Source: Physcia stellaris
Lineage: Eukaryota > Ascomycota > Lecanoromycetes > Caliciales > Physciaceae
Direction: 5' to 3'
DNA: 64,000 bases
Assembly (NCBI GenBank): GCA_018902385.1
Contig: JABSSW010000011.1
Span: forward strand, 496,001 to 560,000
Below are positions 34,564 to 44,571 of this stretch, piece by piece. The first letter of the stretch is position 1. Each line of letters begins with the position of its first letter. The notes under the pieces were generated by a model. That model ran no database searches. It was not told where the DNA came from and saw only the letters and a list, made by a program, of their open reading frames with translations. The translations under genes and the position numbers were made by a program.

Positions 34564-35922
34564 ATGCAAGCCGATCCGAACGTTGAGCCTGCGGTGGACT
34601 GGTTCAGCTGTGTCCTGCCATTGCCCTTCCGGACTGCGATAATATTTGTCTCTTGTGAGCTCTGAAGCCTACCGGAGCCAATCGCAAACCCGCACTGACG
34701 TCGTCAAGGTATCTGGCTTTGGGGCGCGGGCATACAAGGGCTTCAAAATACAGGCATCGTAAGCTACAAAGTGTTCTTCCGAATCGATGGCTCTTCCTAA
34801 TAGTTCGGCAGGACCTCCTCGCCTTAATCAAGTATCATAGTCGCGTCAGTACTACCACTACTTCACATCATCGACGAACCTACCGATTCGCCATTATACA
34901 AACGATTCCTCTAGTAACATCGATTTTCTTCTTCTGGTTCGTCACCCGGGGCCAGCCGGACCTGGTCCAGGCATGGGATTTTGTTCCTCAATTGGAGCTT
35001 GTGGCACTCTTCCTCCTGTTCTTCGTACCAATCCCTCGAACATCACATACTGGTCGGTCCAGGTTGCTTTCGACGCTGAAGAGGATATCGATTGGGAACA
35101 TAGCAGAGAACCAAAACGGAAGATTTGGAGATCTCTTAGCAGCTGATGCTCTGACTTCTTTGGCCAAACCGCTTGGGGATCTCTTCATCGCACAATGCAT
35201 GTTCTTCTCTCCAGGCGTTTCGGCAACGGCCATGCCAGATCGCGGATGCGGAGGAGCCTACCTTGTTCCACTCCTCCTGGCATATCCTTACGTGGTCCGG
35301 CTTGTACAATGCGTGGTAGAATATAAACGTGTCAGGGACAACATCAGGGATAGTCCAAAACTAGCTGCTCAGCTGGGTTGGGGTGGCCAACACTTGGCCA
35401 ATGCGTTAAAATACGCCAGCGCCTTTCCAGTCATCGTTCTTAGCTCGTTGCAAAGAGGAGCATCTGACCCGAACGATATCGGCCTCACGGAAACATCATT
35501 ATATGGAGTTTGGTACCACTCAGCCCTTTTCCTACTGCTGGATTACAAAGGCTAACGCAGGCCGTAGGTTCTTTTGCGTTCTGTTGAACTCTAGCTTCTC
35601 ATTCTGGTGGGACGTAGTCAAAGACTGGGATCTTACCATGTTCTCCTCATCCGCAGAACGAAACAGCCCAGAGCATCCATGGGGTCTGCGCAGTCGAATC
35701 CAATTTCACAACAGCAACTTGTACTATGGAGCCATACTCGGAGATCTTATGTTGCGATTTACCTGGAGTCTGAAACTCTCTCCGCATCTGTATCATTTCA
35801 GCGATGTTGAAGGTGGCGTATTTACCATGGAACTTCTGGAGATCTTTCGACGTTGGATATGGTTGTTTTTTAGGGTAGAAGCTGAATGGGGTAGGCAGGA
35901 TTTCAAGGTGGAAGACCCTTGA
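34564..35922 (+). CDS. ERD1/EXS-family membrane protein
   Basis: Four exons (34564-34654, 34709-34758, 34812-35512, 35568-35922), 398 residues. The N-terminus LPLPFRTAIIF plus WLWGAGIQGL and GIDLLALIKY, several membrane helices (IQTIPLVTSIFFFWFVTRG; LELVALFLLFFVPI), and the EXS core (LLAADALTSLAKPLGDL; LLLAYPYVVRLVQCVVEY; LANALKYASAFPVIVLSSLQR; SFSFWWDVVKDWDL; LEIFRRWIWLFFRVEAEW) identify the family. Yeast Erd1 retains Golgi enzymes and recycles phosphate from luminal glycosylation; the EXS domain is shared with XPR1/SYG1. There is no SPX domain, which fits ERD1 rather than SYG1. Each splice junction restores frame exactly, and the conserved segments join smoothly. Confidence 0.85.
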
Positions 35923-36563
35923 TTGAAGCTGATCACGTTATAGTGCGCTCAAACCGTGGTCCGCCACCTGAGGATATTCTATTGGTCGACTACGATGGAA
36001 GGCTGGAAGATGGATATGTGGAGTAGGGATCTGAAGTTTAGATTTTCTCTACTTGCGGCTTTCCCTCCAAACAATCTAATCATGACTTTCATGATATATC
36101 TTTCATCGCGTAGTCTTCCGATAGCCAGATCGCCTATCCCTAATCAAAGCGAGCGTTCCAAGTGTCTTAAGCCACAGGTAAACCGACTTGGAGACGATAT
36201 CAATTGCAAAGCTCCATTGATTAAAGTATCCATACCCAAAGACGGCCAAAGCTGGTTTCACAAAGAGCACAACCTTGCTCTTGGCGGCTGTTTAAATTAC
36301 CACCGGCCCGAGCATCATTCACCACAGCTACATGTAATGAATGTGAATCATCTACATCCTGCCTCTGCTGCACTACCTTACCCTGTACCTCTACGTGTTC
36401 CTGAGCTCGGGAGATTGGCATCAGTCATTGCGCGTCCTTCTAGCCAGATTGTACGTGTATGCACAAACGTTGAACCTATCCGATCAGAGCTAATTCTGTC
36501 AATCTACAGATTCTGGCCGATCCCGCCATCGAACCTTCTGCGATCCCTTCAACTATTCACATC
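35923..36563. other. Intergenic, nothing recognised
   Basis: A 217-codon frame runs through it but shows no motif and overlaps the next gene's start. Not supported as coding. Confidence 0.4.
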
Positions 36564-38691
36564 ATGGCTATCAGTGATCTTCTGGCTGGCGAGAAAGCGC
36601 ATAGCCTAAATGACTTCGGATTTGGTCCAGGCGAAGAACATGATCTGCTTTCAGATAAAAATAAAGCAAAGCAAGTGAATGCTATTCTTGTTTACAACCG
36701 TAGCGGCAAAACCATATGTGTTGGGAACATCAACCCGGACCCCAAAGGTAGTCTTACAGACATACAACTTCTCACGCGCATCAGTAGCAGCTGGTGTGGC
36801 TTTAAGCTGTTCATGACATGCAATCTGCCAAATCCTGAGACACCTTCCGTTGATTCGATCCGCCGCGAGTTTCTATTTCGACTTCGTTGGGTGTGCCGGG
36901 ACTTCTCATACCATGAGGCGCTTGATGCCGAAAAACGACAAATAGTAGAGTCAGCCTCGTCAAGGTCTTTAGCGCAAGATTTCGTGGGCCAATCGCTGTT
37001 CCGCCTCGACTTCTTACATGCTGACGATGAGTATCCCTTTGTTATCAAGGAGACGGGCTCACAATGCGCAAAGCGGGAGTCTTGTCCTGCTCAGCATGTT
37101 ATCGCCTCTCTACTAAACGGCCAGAATTTCCGACTGTTCTTCCATGAGCAGGACATTGTCTTTGGCTTCCAGAGTTGGGTGGCCGATAGTAACTTGGGGA
37201 CATGGTCAATTCGTCCACATCAGGATCGCGGACAAATTCCTGATGTAGCACTACGTCGGTGGCCAGGCAACGTTCAAAATTCAATGGCTTCAGGCCTGGC
37301 CGATCTGGCCAGTGCAATTTTTTTTGGTGGTGCGCTAAGGAATGGTCCGAGAACCGCACTTGATCATCTACCTCTAGCACGGTCTCTCCGAAATTTCTTC
37401 AATGTAAGACACGAGGACCTCATCAATGAGCGTCCTGGCTACGCGTACCCCCTCTTTCTTGACGTTGGTTTCGGGGAATGCAGCAGTGACAGACTTGTTA
37501 ATGAGGACAATGTTGCCACAAGCATTAGCTTAATTGAAGATATGCTACAGTCGGTACCGTTACTTCGTTCGAGAGACATTGGGATCATCACTATATATGG
37601 ACCTCAAGTTAAGATGTATTCAAGCGCACTGGAAAGATTAAATTCTCAATACCCCGGCCGTGGGTACACGGACTTACAAGTGGGTACTGTTGAATGGTGG
37701 ATCACCCGCCGTGCAGAGGTTGTGATATTCGACATGGTTCGAAATGGTACGGACAACAAATTGAAATGGGAACATCTATCACAGGAGGTGCGACTTCAAA
37801 TTGCGCTTACATCCCACCGTCAAGGGCTTGCAATTGTCGGCGCTAGCAAGTGCTTGAAAAGTATGAGCAACTGGGTAGGTCGAAAGGCAGAGAAGACGTT
37901 TGCCGAGGAGAACAAAATGCTTGCGGCCATGTTTGATTGGCTATCCAATAAGGGTCGAAAAGTTACCACCAATCGCACTAGCTCTCCCACGCCAGTACTG
38001 TCTATGGACGTCATCAGAGGTAAAGTCACACAGACTGATCTGTCAGTGAATCCACTGAAGAGGCCCATCGATATACTTAGGTCGGACCGTACACATAGCG
38101 ACTCTCCACATTTGAGGAAGAACGCACCTCGAGATAGTAGCATCATCAATCTGCCTGATGATACCGAGTCTCGATTCAGTTTCGATAGCCTGAATAGTAT
38201 AGACACATCCGGGAATGTCGTGGAACGCGAGGACGGAGAGGTTACCCCGGAGCCCAAGAGAATGATGATATGCAAACAGGAACCTGCGACGCCTCCAAAC
38301 GGTCTACCTGAAATCTCATCACTTGGTCTACGTTTTACAACAGCGGAGACTCAGACTTTCGACGGTTATAGTTCAACAATACCTGCTGGTAGGTCCTTCC
38401 AAAGCATTTCTTTTATCTTCTACTTCTCCCAGAAATAAGAGTGAAACATCTCCTGCAGCCCAACGCTTACTCACTCCGAACTGATGAATAGATACAATAC
38501 ATACACTTCAGCAGCGTTATGAGGCGATCAACGAATTCTTCAAGCTGTTACCTAAACCTGATGGCGTCTCCTCAACCCTTGAAGATCGCCTGTTCCGCGG
38601 TTTGGGAGAAGCATATATGCGGAAAGATGTGGCAAATTTCGATTCTATATTCGGGCAAATGCTCGATACCGCGAAGGACATGAAGGGGTAG
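36564..38691 (+). CDS. Orphan second-RecA-half of a UPF1-like helicase
   Basis: Two exons (36564-38388, 38492-38691; donor GTAGGT, acceptor AATAG) encode 674 residues. From about residue 235 the order of segments matches the second RecA lobe of SF1B (UPF1/DNA2-like) helicases: a FFGGALRNGP region, PLFLDVGFGE, a helix with VATSISLIEDML, RDIGIITIYGPQ, then motif V as QVGTVEWWITRRAEVVIFDMVR and motif VI as LQIALTSHRQGLAIVG. In active enzymes motif V has a QG dipeptide (SFQGRE), here ITRRAE, and motif VI ends in RAR, here SHR. No Walker A or B is visible before residue 235. The C-terminus (about 450-600) is disordered, ending in a helical tail. Catalysis is doubtful; a binding or regulatory role is possible. 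Neighbours give no hint. Confidence 0.7.
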
Positions 38692-40713
38692 ATGATGCGT
38701 CTGGTTTGAACCTTGCTTTGAAATGAAGACGCTTCATGAACGACTTTGAGTCATAGCTGAGCATTTGCTGCTCTCAATCGCCCTGACTATATTATCCATT
38801 GAGAGCATAGCGGCTGTCAGTCTGCGGGAAGAAGATGCTCCTTAATCAAGTACCTACCTACATCAAGTTGCAATTGCGGTTTATCGCTCAAGGAGCAATC
38901 CTTCAAGAAGTTGATTTCGCTTCTCCTTGCTTAAAGCCATCGTGTAGTAACATCTTCAGTTCCTTCAAGCAAAGCTTCTCAAGTTTTGCTATGTGAAAAC
39001 GCTAACTTTGTTACCCGACATAATCTGAATGCTAGATTGCAATGGGGTATGTAGGGCCCCTCCATCAGACAGACATCTAAGCCAGCATTTCTCAGTGTAT
39101 CTCAGCTAATCGCAATAAAAGCTACCAAGCCACAGCCCATAATCCATACAATAAAACCACGCTCCACCCCTTCCCAAATATCCTTCCGCCTTGCCCTAAA
39201 TACCAGCACACCCTACCCACCTCCCGGCCGTCCCGGCGACTCCAAATCCAGAAAAGGACAGCTCCAGCATTTCTCATGAGAGCAGTTCCAGCAGCGCCAC
39301 TGGTAAAAGCATTTCCGGCGGCAGGCGCAGCAGCGCCAAGGGATGACTCGGGCCATCTATGGTTGTTCGGATTGTGCTGATTTGGGGAATTTTCGAGGGA
39401 GGAGAGACTTTTTGGTGGGCAGGGGGGAGGATGGAGGAGGGTAAGTGGTAACCGGGACTGATATTGACTCATGACGATGACAGGTCTTTGGACTCACAAT
39501 TACGACAATCTCATCCCCTTTTTCCTTCCCCCCAATAGACACATTAGACACACACACACGATCAATGATTTCTAGAAACCACATCCTCATAACTTCCACT
39601 CAAAGATCGAAATAAATCGAATGCGCAGACTTCCTTCTCGATTTTCTATGGAACATAGAGTACTTTTTCCCATGGATTTCCAGGGGATCCCATCTACGAT
39701 TCGCAGCTACTTCGATTAGCGCTAAGAAAATAATTTCAGATCTCAGGTCTTGAGTTGCTGGGATAGCTGCGTATGCTTTTAAGATCGTAGTGATGCGTAG
39801 ACCGACGCCGATGGATCAAAGCCTCAACGGGCTGAGGATTGATGATGGACGTAAAGGAATCAAGAGGTCACAGCCTCTCTTCAGCGTTTGAGAGATTGTA
39901 TTTGACAACCTCTCTTCCCTTTCACTATTCTTCTCCTCATCCGTTTTCCTTTCCTAATTTTAGAAAATGACGTATGACAATAGAAGACATCTCTGTCTAG
40001 CGCGGCTACAGATCATCCTCATTCTCATTCTATCTCCTCTATCTCCTTTCTTACTCTCCCTCTTGTAATGCGTTTTGATGTCTCCTCTGAAAAGCAGTAC
40101 CGTATTGTTATCTACCTGCTCGCAAGGATCAGGCATCTCTTCTTTTCCCATCTCTCCAATCTCCAACGTTCATCTCCCTAACCTGATCTCGACATCCAAG
40201 CCACGAGCCATCACGTTCCAACCCATCTCAAGACGTCGACATCACTCTCTCTAATCCTGACAACGCAAAAGCCTCTACCTCTCTTTGCAATAATGTCGTA
40301 AAGCTCTGAACTGTCGCCTTTCTGGCAACCATACTATACAACCAAACTTTTCTTCATCGACGCTGTTTACTGTCCCCCAAAAAAGCTGGTCCTGCAAATT
40401 TCGCACCTCTTAACCCAAATCCCTATTTTATGACAGTTCTATATCCAGGAGACAAACTGAATGAGTTATGCGAATACAAATTTGATTGAGATGAAGGACA
40501 GCATCGAGTCCCCTTACGGCAGTCTCTTTGTCAAAAGATATACAGAATTAATTCTGATAAGCATCCAGGCTAGACGTGAAGAATGAAGTGAAAGCGGCTG
40601 GCCTTCCTATTGAACAAGATGTCAATGTCTCGAAATTTCCCTCAAAATCCATTGTTCGTCTCTTCTCTGCCCTCATCCTCATTCTCAGCTTCTAATCATA
40701 TCTTTCACAGTGT

Positions 40714-41485
40714 TTTCACACGACTACGTGAAGGATTTGTGAATCTAGGACATTCACAAGCTCAATTGGAAAATTTAAGCGAGCCTCGCAGCTATTTAAA
40801 CCCCCAGCTTGCTCCGAAGCAACTCTTTCTTTTACATATTTCTCAAGCAGACACTTCTATCCCATGATCTGGTACTGAGTGGTGCTAATTTTCTGTGACA
40901 GATCTTTCTAATAATATCTCCCGACAGACCTGCGATTACCCGACTTGAGACGATATCTGAAGACATCATCTATAGTCAATCACTTTGTGCCAAAGACGGA
41001 GACATATTTTGTTGCATTGAAAATGGAGATGATGGTGCATGAAAGACATAATTAGCATCACATCAGAGCATGAGATACATCTCAAATCCGATCTCTATCA
41101 TCTCGACCAATTCACGCATTGAATGAATCTTTCATTCATTCGAGCTTTCACACATCTATGTGAAGGATTTGCGGTTCTAGAACGTTCACAAGCTTCGCAA
41201 CTATTTAAATCTCCGGCTTGCCTCGAAGAAACCTTCCCATTTACATATTTCTCGAGCAGATTCTCCTATACATCTCAAACTCGATCTTTATCATCTCGAT
41301 CAATTCACGCATCGAATGGATCTTTCATTCACGCGACCTTTCACACGATTACGTGAATCTAGGACATTCACAAACTCAATGGTGAAGTTTAAGCGAACTT
41401 CGCAACTATTTAAACCCTCAGCCTGCCTCGAAACAACCTTTTCTTTTACATGTTTCTCAAGCAGACACTACCATATGATAGTGAC
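40714..41485 (+). repeat. Three degenerate promoter-like repeats
   Basis: Copies begin at 40714, 41146 and 41338 with TTTCACAC. They share, in order, a YGTGAA box, a TTCACAA block, CAACTATTTAAA-like (TATA-like), a GCYTGCYTCGAA-like block, and CATRTTTCTCRAGCAGA. The second and third also share the 60-70 bp before TTTCACAC (from about 41082 and 41274), so the full unit is 192 bp in that pair. Each looks like a core promoter plus pyrimidine-rich leader. Confidence 0.7.
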
Positions 41486-41565
41486 ATATGATACTAGAGG
41501 CTTTCCTGACATTTCCGTCCACTGACTTCTATTGCTGCTATATTCTCTGCATGATTTATATATAT

Positions 41566-41643
41566 ATATATACATGAGACATCATGATAGACAGACCTAT
41601 CTTCTATATATAACACACATGAGACATCATGATGGACAAACTT
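41566..41643. repeat. TA microsatellite and 2x CATGAGACATCATGAT repeat
   Basis: A TA run at about 41558-41572 is followed by CATGAGACATCATGAT near 41573 and again near 41619, each followed by RGACARAC. Confidence 0.6.
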
Positions 41644-41945
41644 CTCAACAACGACAGTATCTAACTCATCAACCATCTCTCTCTATGACTCTCTCTCCTG
41701 CTCCGTCCGTCTAAGTCCGAGTGAAATATTTTATATCTACCTATTCTTCTCTGACAACGAAACATTGTCTATTTGGGATAATAGATCCAGTCACCATCCT
41801 CTAGCTTCTCCTTGCTGACTCTCCATCTCCACCCCTCCCCTTCCCCCTCTCAAGCGGGACACCTATAATCAGCCGCTAGCCTCATCCTCGAATCCAAACG
41901 CCCTCTGGCAGCATTTTCACACTGCTGCTCCCTGCTTCGCTTGCA

Positions 41946-43224
41946 ATGTCAAATACTTCGGTAAGTAATGTCTCTTGTCAATAAGAGATTTCTTTATCAT
42001 CAATAACTAATTATCGCCGACAAGAACAAAAGTCCACCCCCTCCAGCAACAACTACAGACCCAGACCCAGCGACAACGGCAAAAACTCCCAAACTCCTAC
42101 AACTCCCACAACTCCTGGAGCAAAGGCAGTTCAACCATCTCCAACAGAGTACGAACGCGTTGCAGGGGGTATCGCGCGCAAAAAGCCGGCAGGATACCAG
42201 CCCCCAGATGCCACGACGAACGACAGCGATGAGCAGAGTAATGTAGATAGCGATGAAGATCATAATGGCGGCGATAGTGCTGGGGCTGGTAACAATGATG
42301 AGGGCGACAAGAAAGATCGCGACAATAAGCAAGCCGCCAAAGTCCAACGCCCGAGACTCACGCAGCCCAAACCGCCACCTGCGTCCCAAACAGCCAGCAG
42401 CTCTGCTCCGTCCAAGAAAAAGATTGGGACTGGCTCCCATCGCGAGCCGACCCCAAAGATGTGTGAATATTCGAGTAGTAAATATACCCTCTACAACCTC
42501 GACAACCCCCAGCTGCTGCCGAACAAGGTCGCAGAAGCTTTCAGAAGCTTCGACCAGTACAATGATTATCTATTGTACAGCAGCCCCAATGTGAAATCCT
42601 TTGAGGAAATGCCGAAGCAGGGAGTCAGGGTGGATGATTTGACGATAATGAAACTCTACGAATGGGGCATTAAATCGGGGACGCTGAATGATTCCTTTCC
42701 GGCTGATTTCGACAAGCAAGGTATGGTGCGAGCCACTCGAGTTCCTCTTGGAAATGCGGCCAAAGTCTGGAAAGAAAAGGGAGACAAGGATATCGACGAT
42801 AGAGAAATTAAGAAATCCGGATGGTATTCTATTTGGTACGCAGACATACACCAACCTCCCTGCGGATGAAGGCCTCATAGGTTCCACCATTCGCCCTTCC
42901 CACGAATACAGGAACAAAGCCGGCCTTACCGGCACGAAGAGAAGCTCCTGGGCGTCCACCCAGGCCCCGCCTGGCGAGGCGCCTGCCACCCAAACCGACA
43001 AGGATGAAGGCGAAGATGACGGCAACGATGACGGCAACGATGACGGCAAGTGCGGGGCCAAAGATGACGGCAAGGGCGGGGCGAAGCGCGGCAGCAAGGG
43101 TGGGATGAAGCGCGGCGGCAGCAAAAAGTCTGGGGGCAAAGGCGGCGGCGGCGAAAAGACTGGGGGCGCGGAGGGCCGCAGCAAGAAGGCTGCAAAGAAG
43201 GTTGCGAAGAAGGCAGTCAAGTAG
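41946..43224 (+). CDS. Unknown protein A, intact member of an inverted paralog pair, with a frame change
   Basis: Exon 1 (41946-41960) and exon 2 (from 42033) join across a 72-nt intron (GTAAGT). After about 145 disordered Pro/Ser/Asp-rich residues comes a folded region beginning KYTLYNLDNPQLLP, continuing DDLTIMKLYEWGIKSG, FPADFDKQG, VPLGNAAKVW and SGWYSIWYADIHQ. It is shared with the decayed copy at 47705-48347 (VPLGNASKVF, SGYYYVWYGDTHQLP). In the present frame it stops at 42869. Homology with the other copy (RPTYEDHNF, SKIVSWA) continues in the next frame (RPSHEYRNK, RSSWASTQ) to 43224, followed by a Lys/Gly/Asp-rich basic tail. One extra C near 42851 would explain this. The family is unknown to me and no catalytic motif is evident. 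Confidence 0.55.
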
Positions 43225-44571
43225 TCGGCGACATTTGAAATATTTGAGATATCGGGAATGTTGAGGATAAATACGTCCTCCCTGGAAACCTTTCTCTTTC
43301 TTGTACCTAGACGTCAGGAATATTAGCCATCGAAATTATATACAACGACGAACTTAAATTTCTCCCACCCAACAGGTAGACGTTCGAACGTTTCCAGCTG
43401 GCCCTTTGTTAAAGATACGTAAGAAGGAGTCTGAGATTCATCAGGTCTAGACATGGATGCTAACACAGAGACGACGAAACGAAAGGAGACGGAAGAAGCA
43501 AACCTTCCTATCAAACAGGAGGCTTCTCAACTTTTCTGTTTCTCGTTATTCGTCTCGTCTTTGCCTAGCACATCCACTCCTGTCGGCACCCTCGGCATCT
43601 TTTCCACCTCCCTAGGGCAGTCTCGCTCTATAGTCCGACCGCTCATTGAGAAATCGCAAAATAAAGGAAAAAGTATTCTCTGAATAGTGAATCCCCCAAT
43701 ATATAACGAATGTCGCGCTATGATAAATTACCAAACCGTTACACGAACCGATGACGTAAACAGCCTTCACTGCCTGCTAAAATACGACGCTAAAGACTGC
43801 TAGAAGAGGTCTCCGTTGGACGCCTCCCTAGCCCTTCGATCGGGACAGCAGAATCGGCCTCATTACAGTACAACAACCACGCATCATTGAGTATTCAGAA
43901 TCAGGAATCAGCATCCAGTACACATAGGGAATAGAAATATCGAGTTACAGCATTATACGGAACCATAGGAGTGCGTTGTTCAGAGCAACGTACTAGAACT
44001 CTCAGAGTGCTACCCACGAAATTTCGAAATCGGACATAACGAGTCTTAAATCCAGTACCCATACCCAGGCCAGAACAACTACGAAAACCAGCATTACACT
44101 ACGAGGTGGTGTAAATACGTCATTACTCGGTGACAGAAGCCGATATTTGACTTCGGTATATCAGAATCAGTACAAAATCAGAATCCAGTACCCAGAATCA
44201 GCATCCAGAATCCAGCATCCAGAAATCAGAAATCAGCCCCCGTCCCGATACCCCAAACACCAGTCAGTCACTTCGATACCTTGATATCAGTACAAGAATA
44301 GGTGACACAGCAAGTACCCTTGTCGGAAAGGCAATAGCAGAATTCAGAGAGTCAGAATTCGGATTACATCTCGGCCTTGCGGAGCAAGAATTCGATCAAG
44401 GAAAGAGATGGATAGTGCTGGAGATATCTGATCTTTTTGCATACAAATCGGCCTGGATCTCCGGCAGGACCTCCTGAATTACATAAGGAGCACAACTCGG
44501 TCAAATATGCACTTTTCGCATCGGTGTATGCCCGACCCCGTCATATCGATTTCTCGTCTTGATTAGTCACC
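43225..44571. other. Intergenic with degenerate AGAATCCAG-type minisatellite
   Basis: From about 43900 to 44270 short units such as ATCAGAATCCAG, ATCCAGTACC and CAGCATCCAG recur irregularly. No gene supported. Confidence 0.45.

Larger units (their letters stand above)
38692..41945. other. Long gene-poor stretch with repeated leader-like DNA
   Basis: Includes a doubtful minus-strand frame at 39122-39472 (116 codons from an ATG; Ala/Gly-rich, hydrophobic C-terminus) and the promoter-like repeats at 40714-41485. Nothing else recognised. Confidence 0.4.

Noticed and set aside
34719-35555. Start of the EXS gene at 34719 within the long frame
   Set aside because: The first 30 residues in that frame are unlike the family, whereas the spliced start at 34564 gives the conserved N-terminus.
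35956-36609. 217-codon plus frame between ERD1 and the helicase-like gene
   Set aside because: Overlaps the well-supported start at 36564 and has no recognisable composition or motif.
40714-41485. CRISPR-like or satellite array
   Set aside because: Only three long, diverged units with uneven spacing; no spacer structure, and the genome is eukaryotic.
42000-42440. Minus-strand 146-codon hydrophobic frame
   Set aside because: Antisense of the disordered N-terminal part of the unknown gene A.
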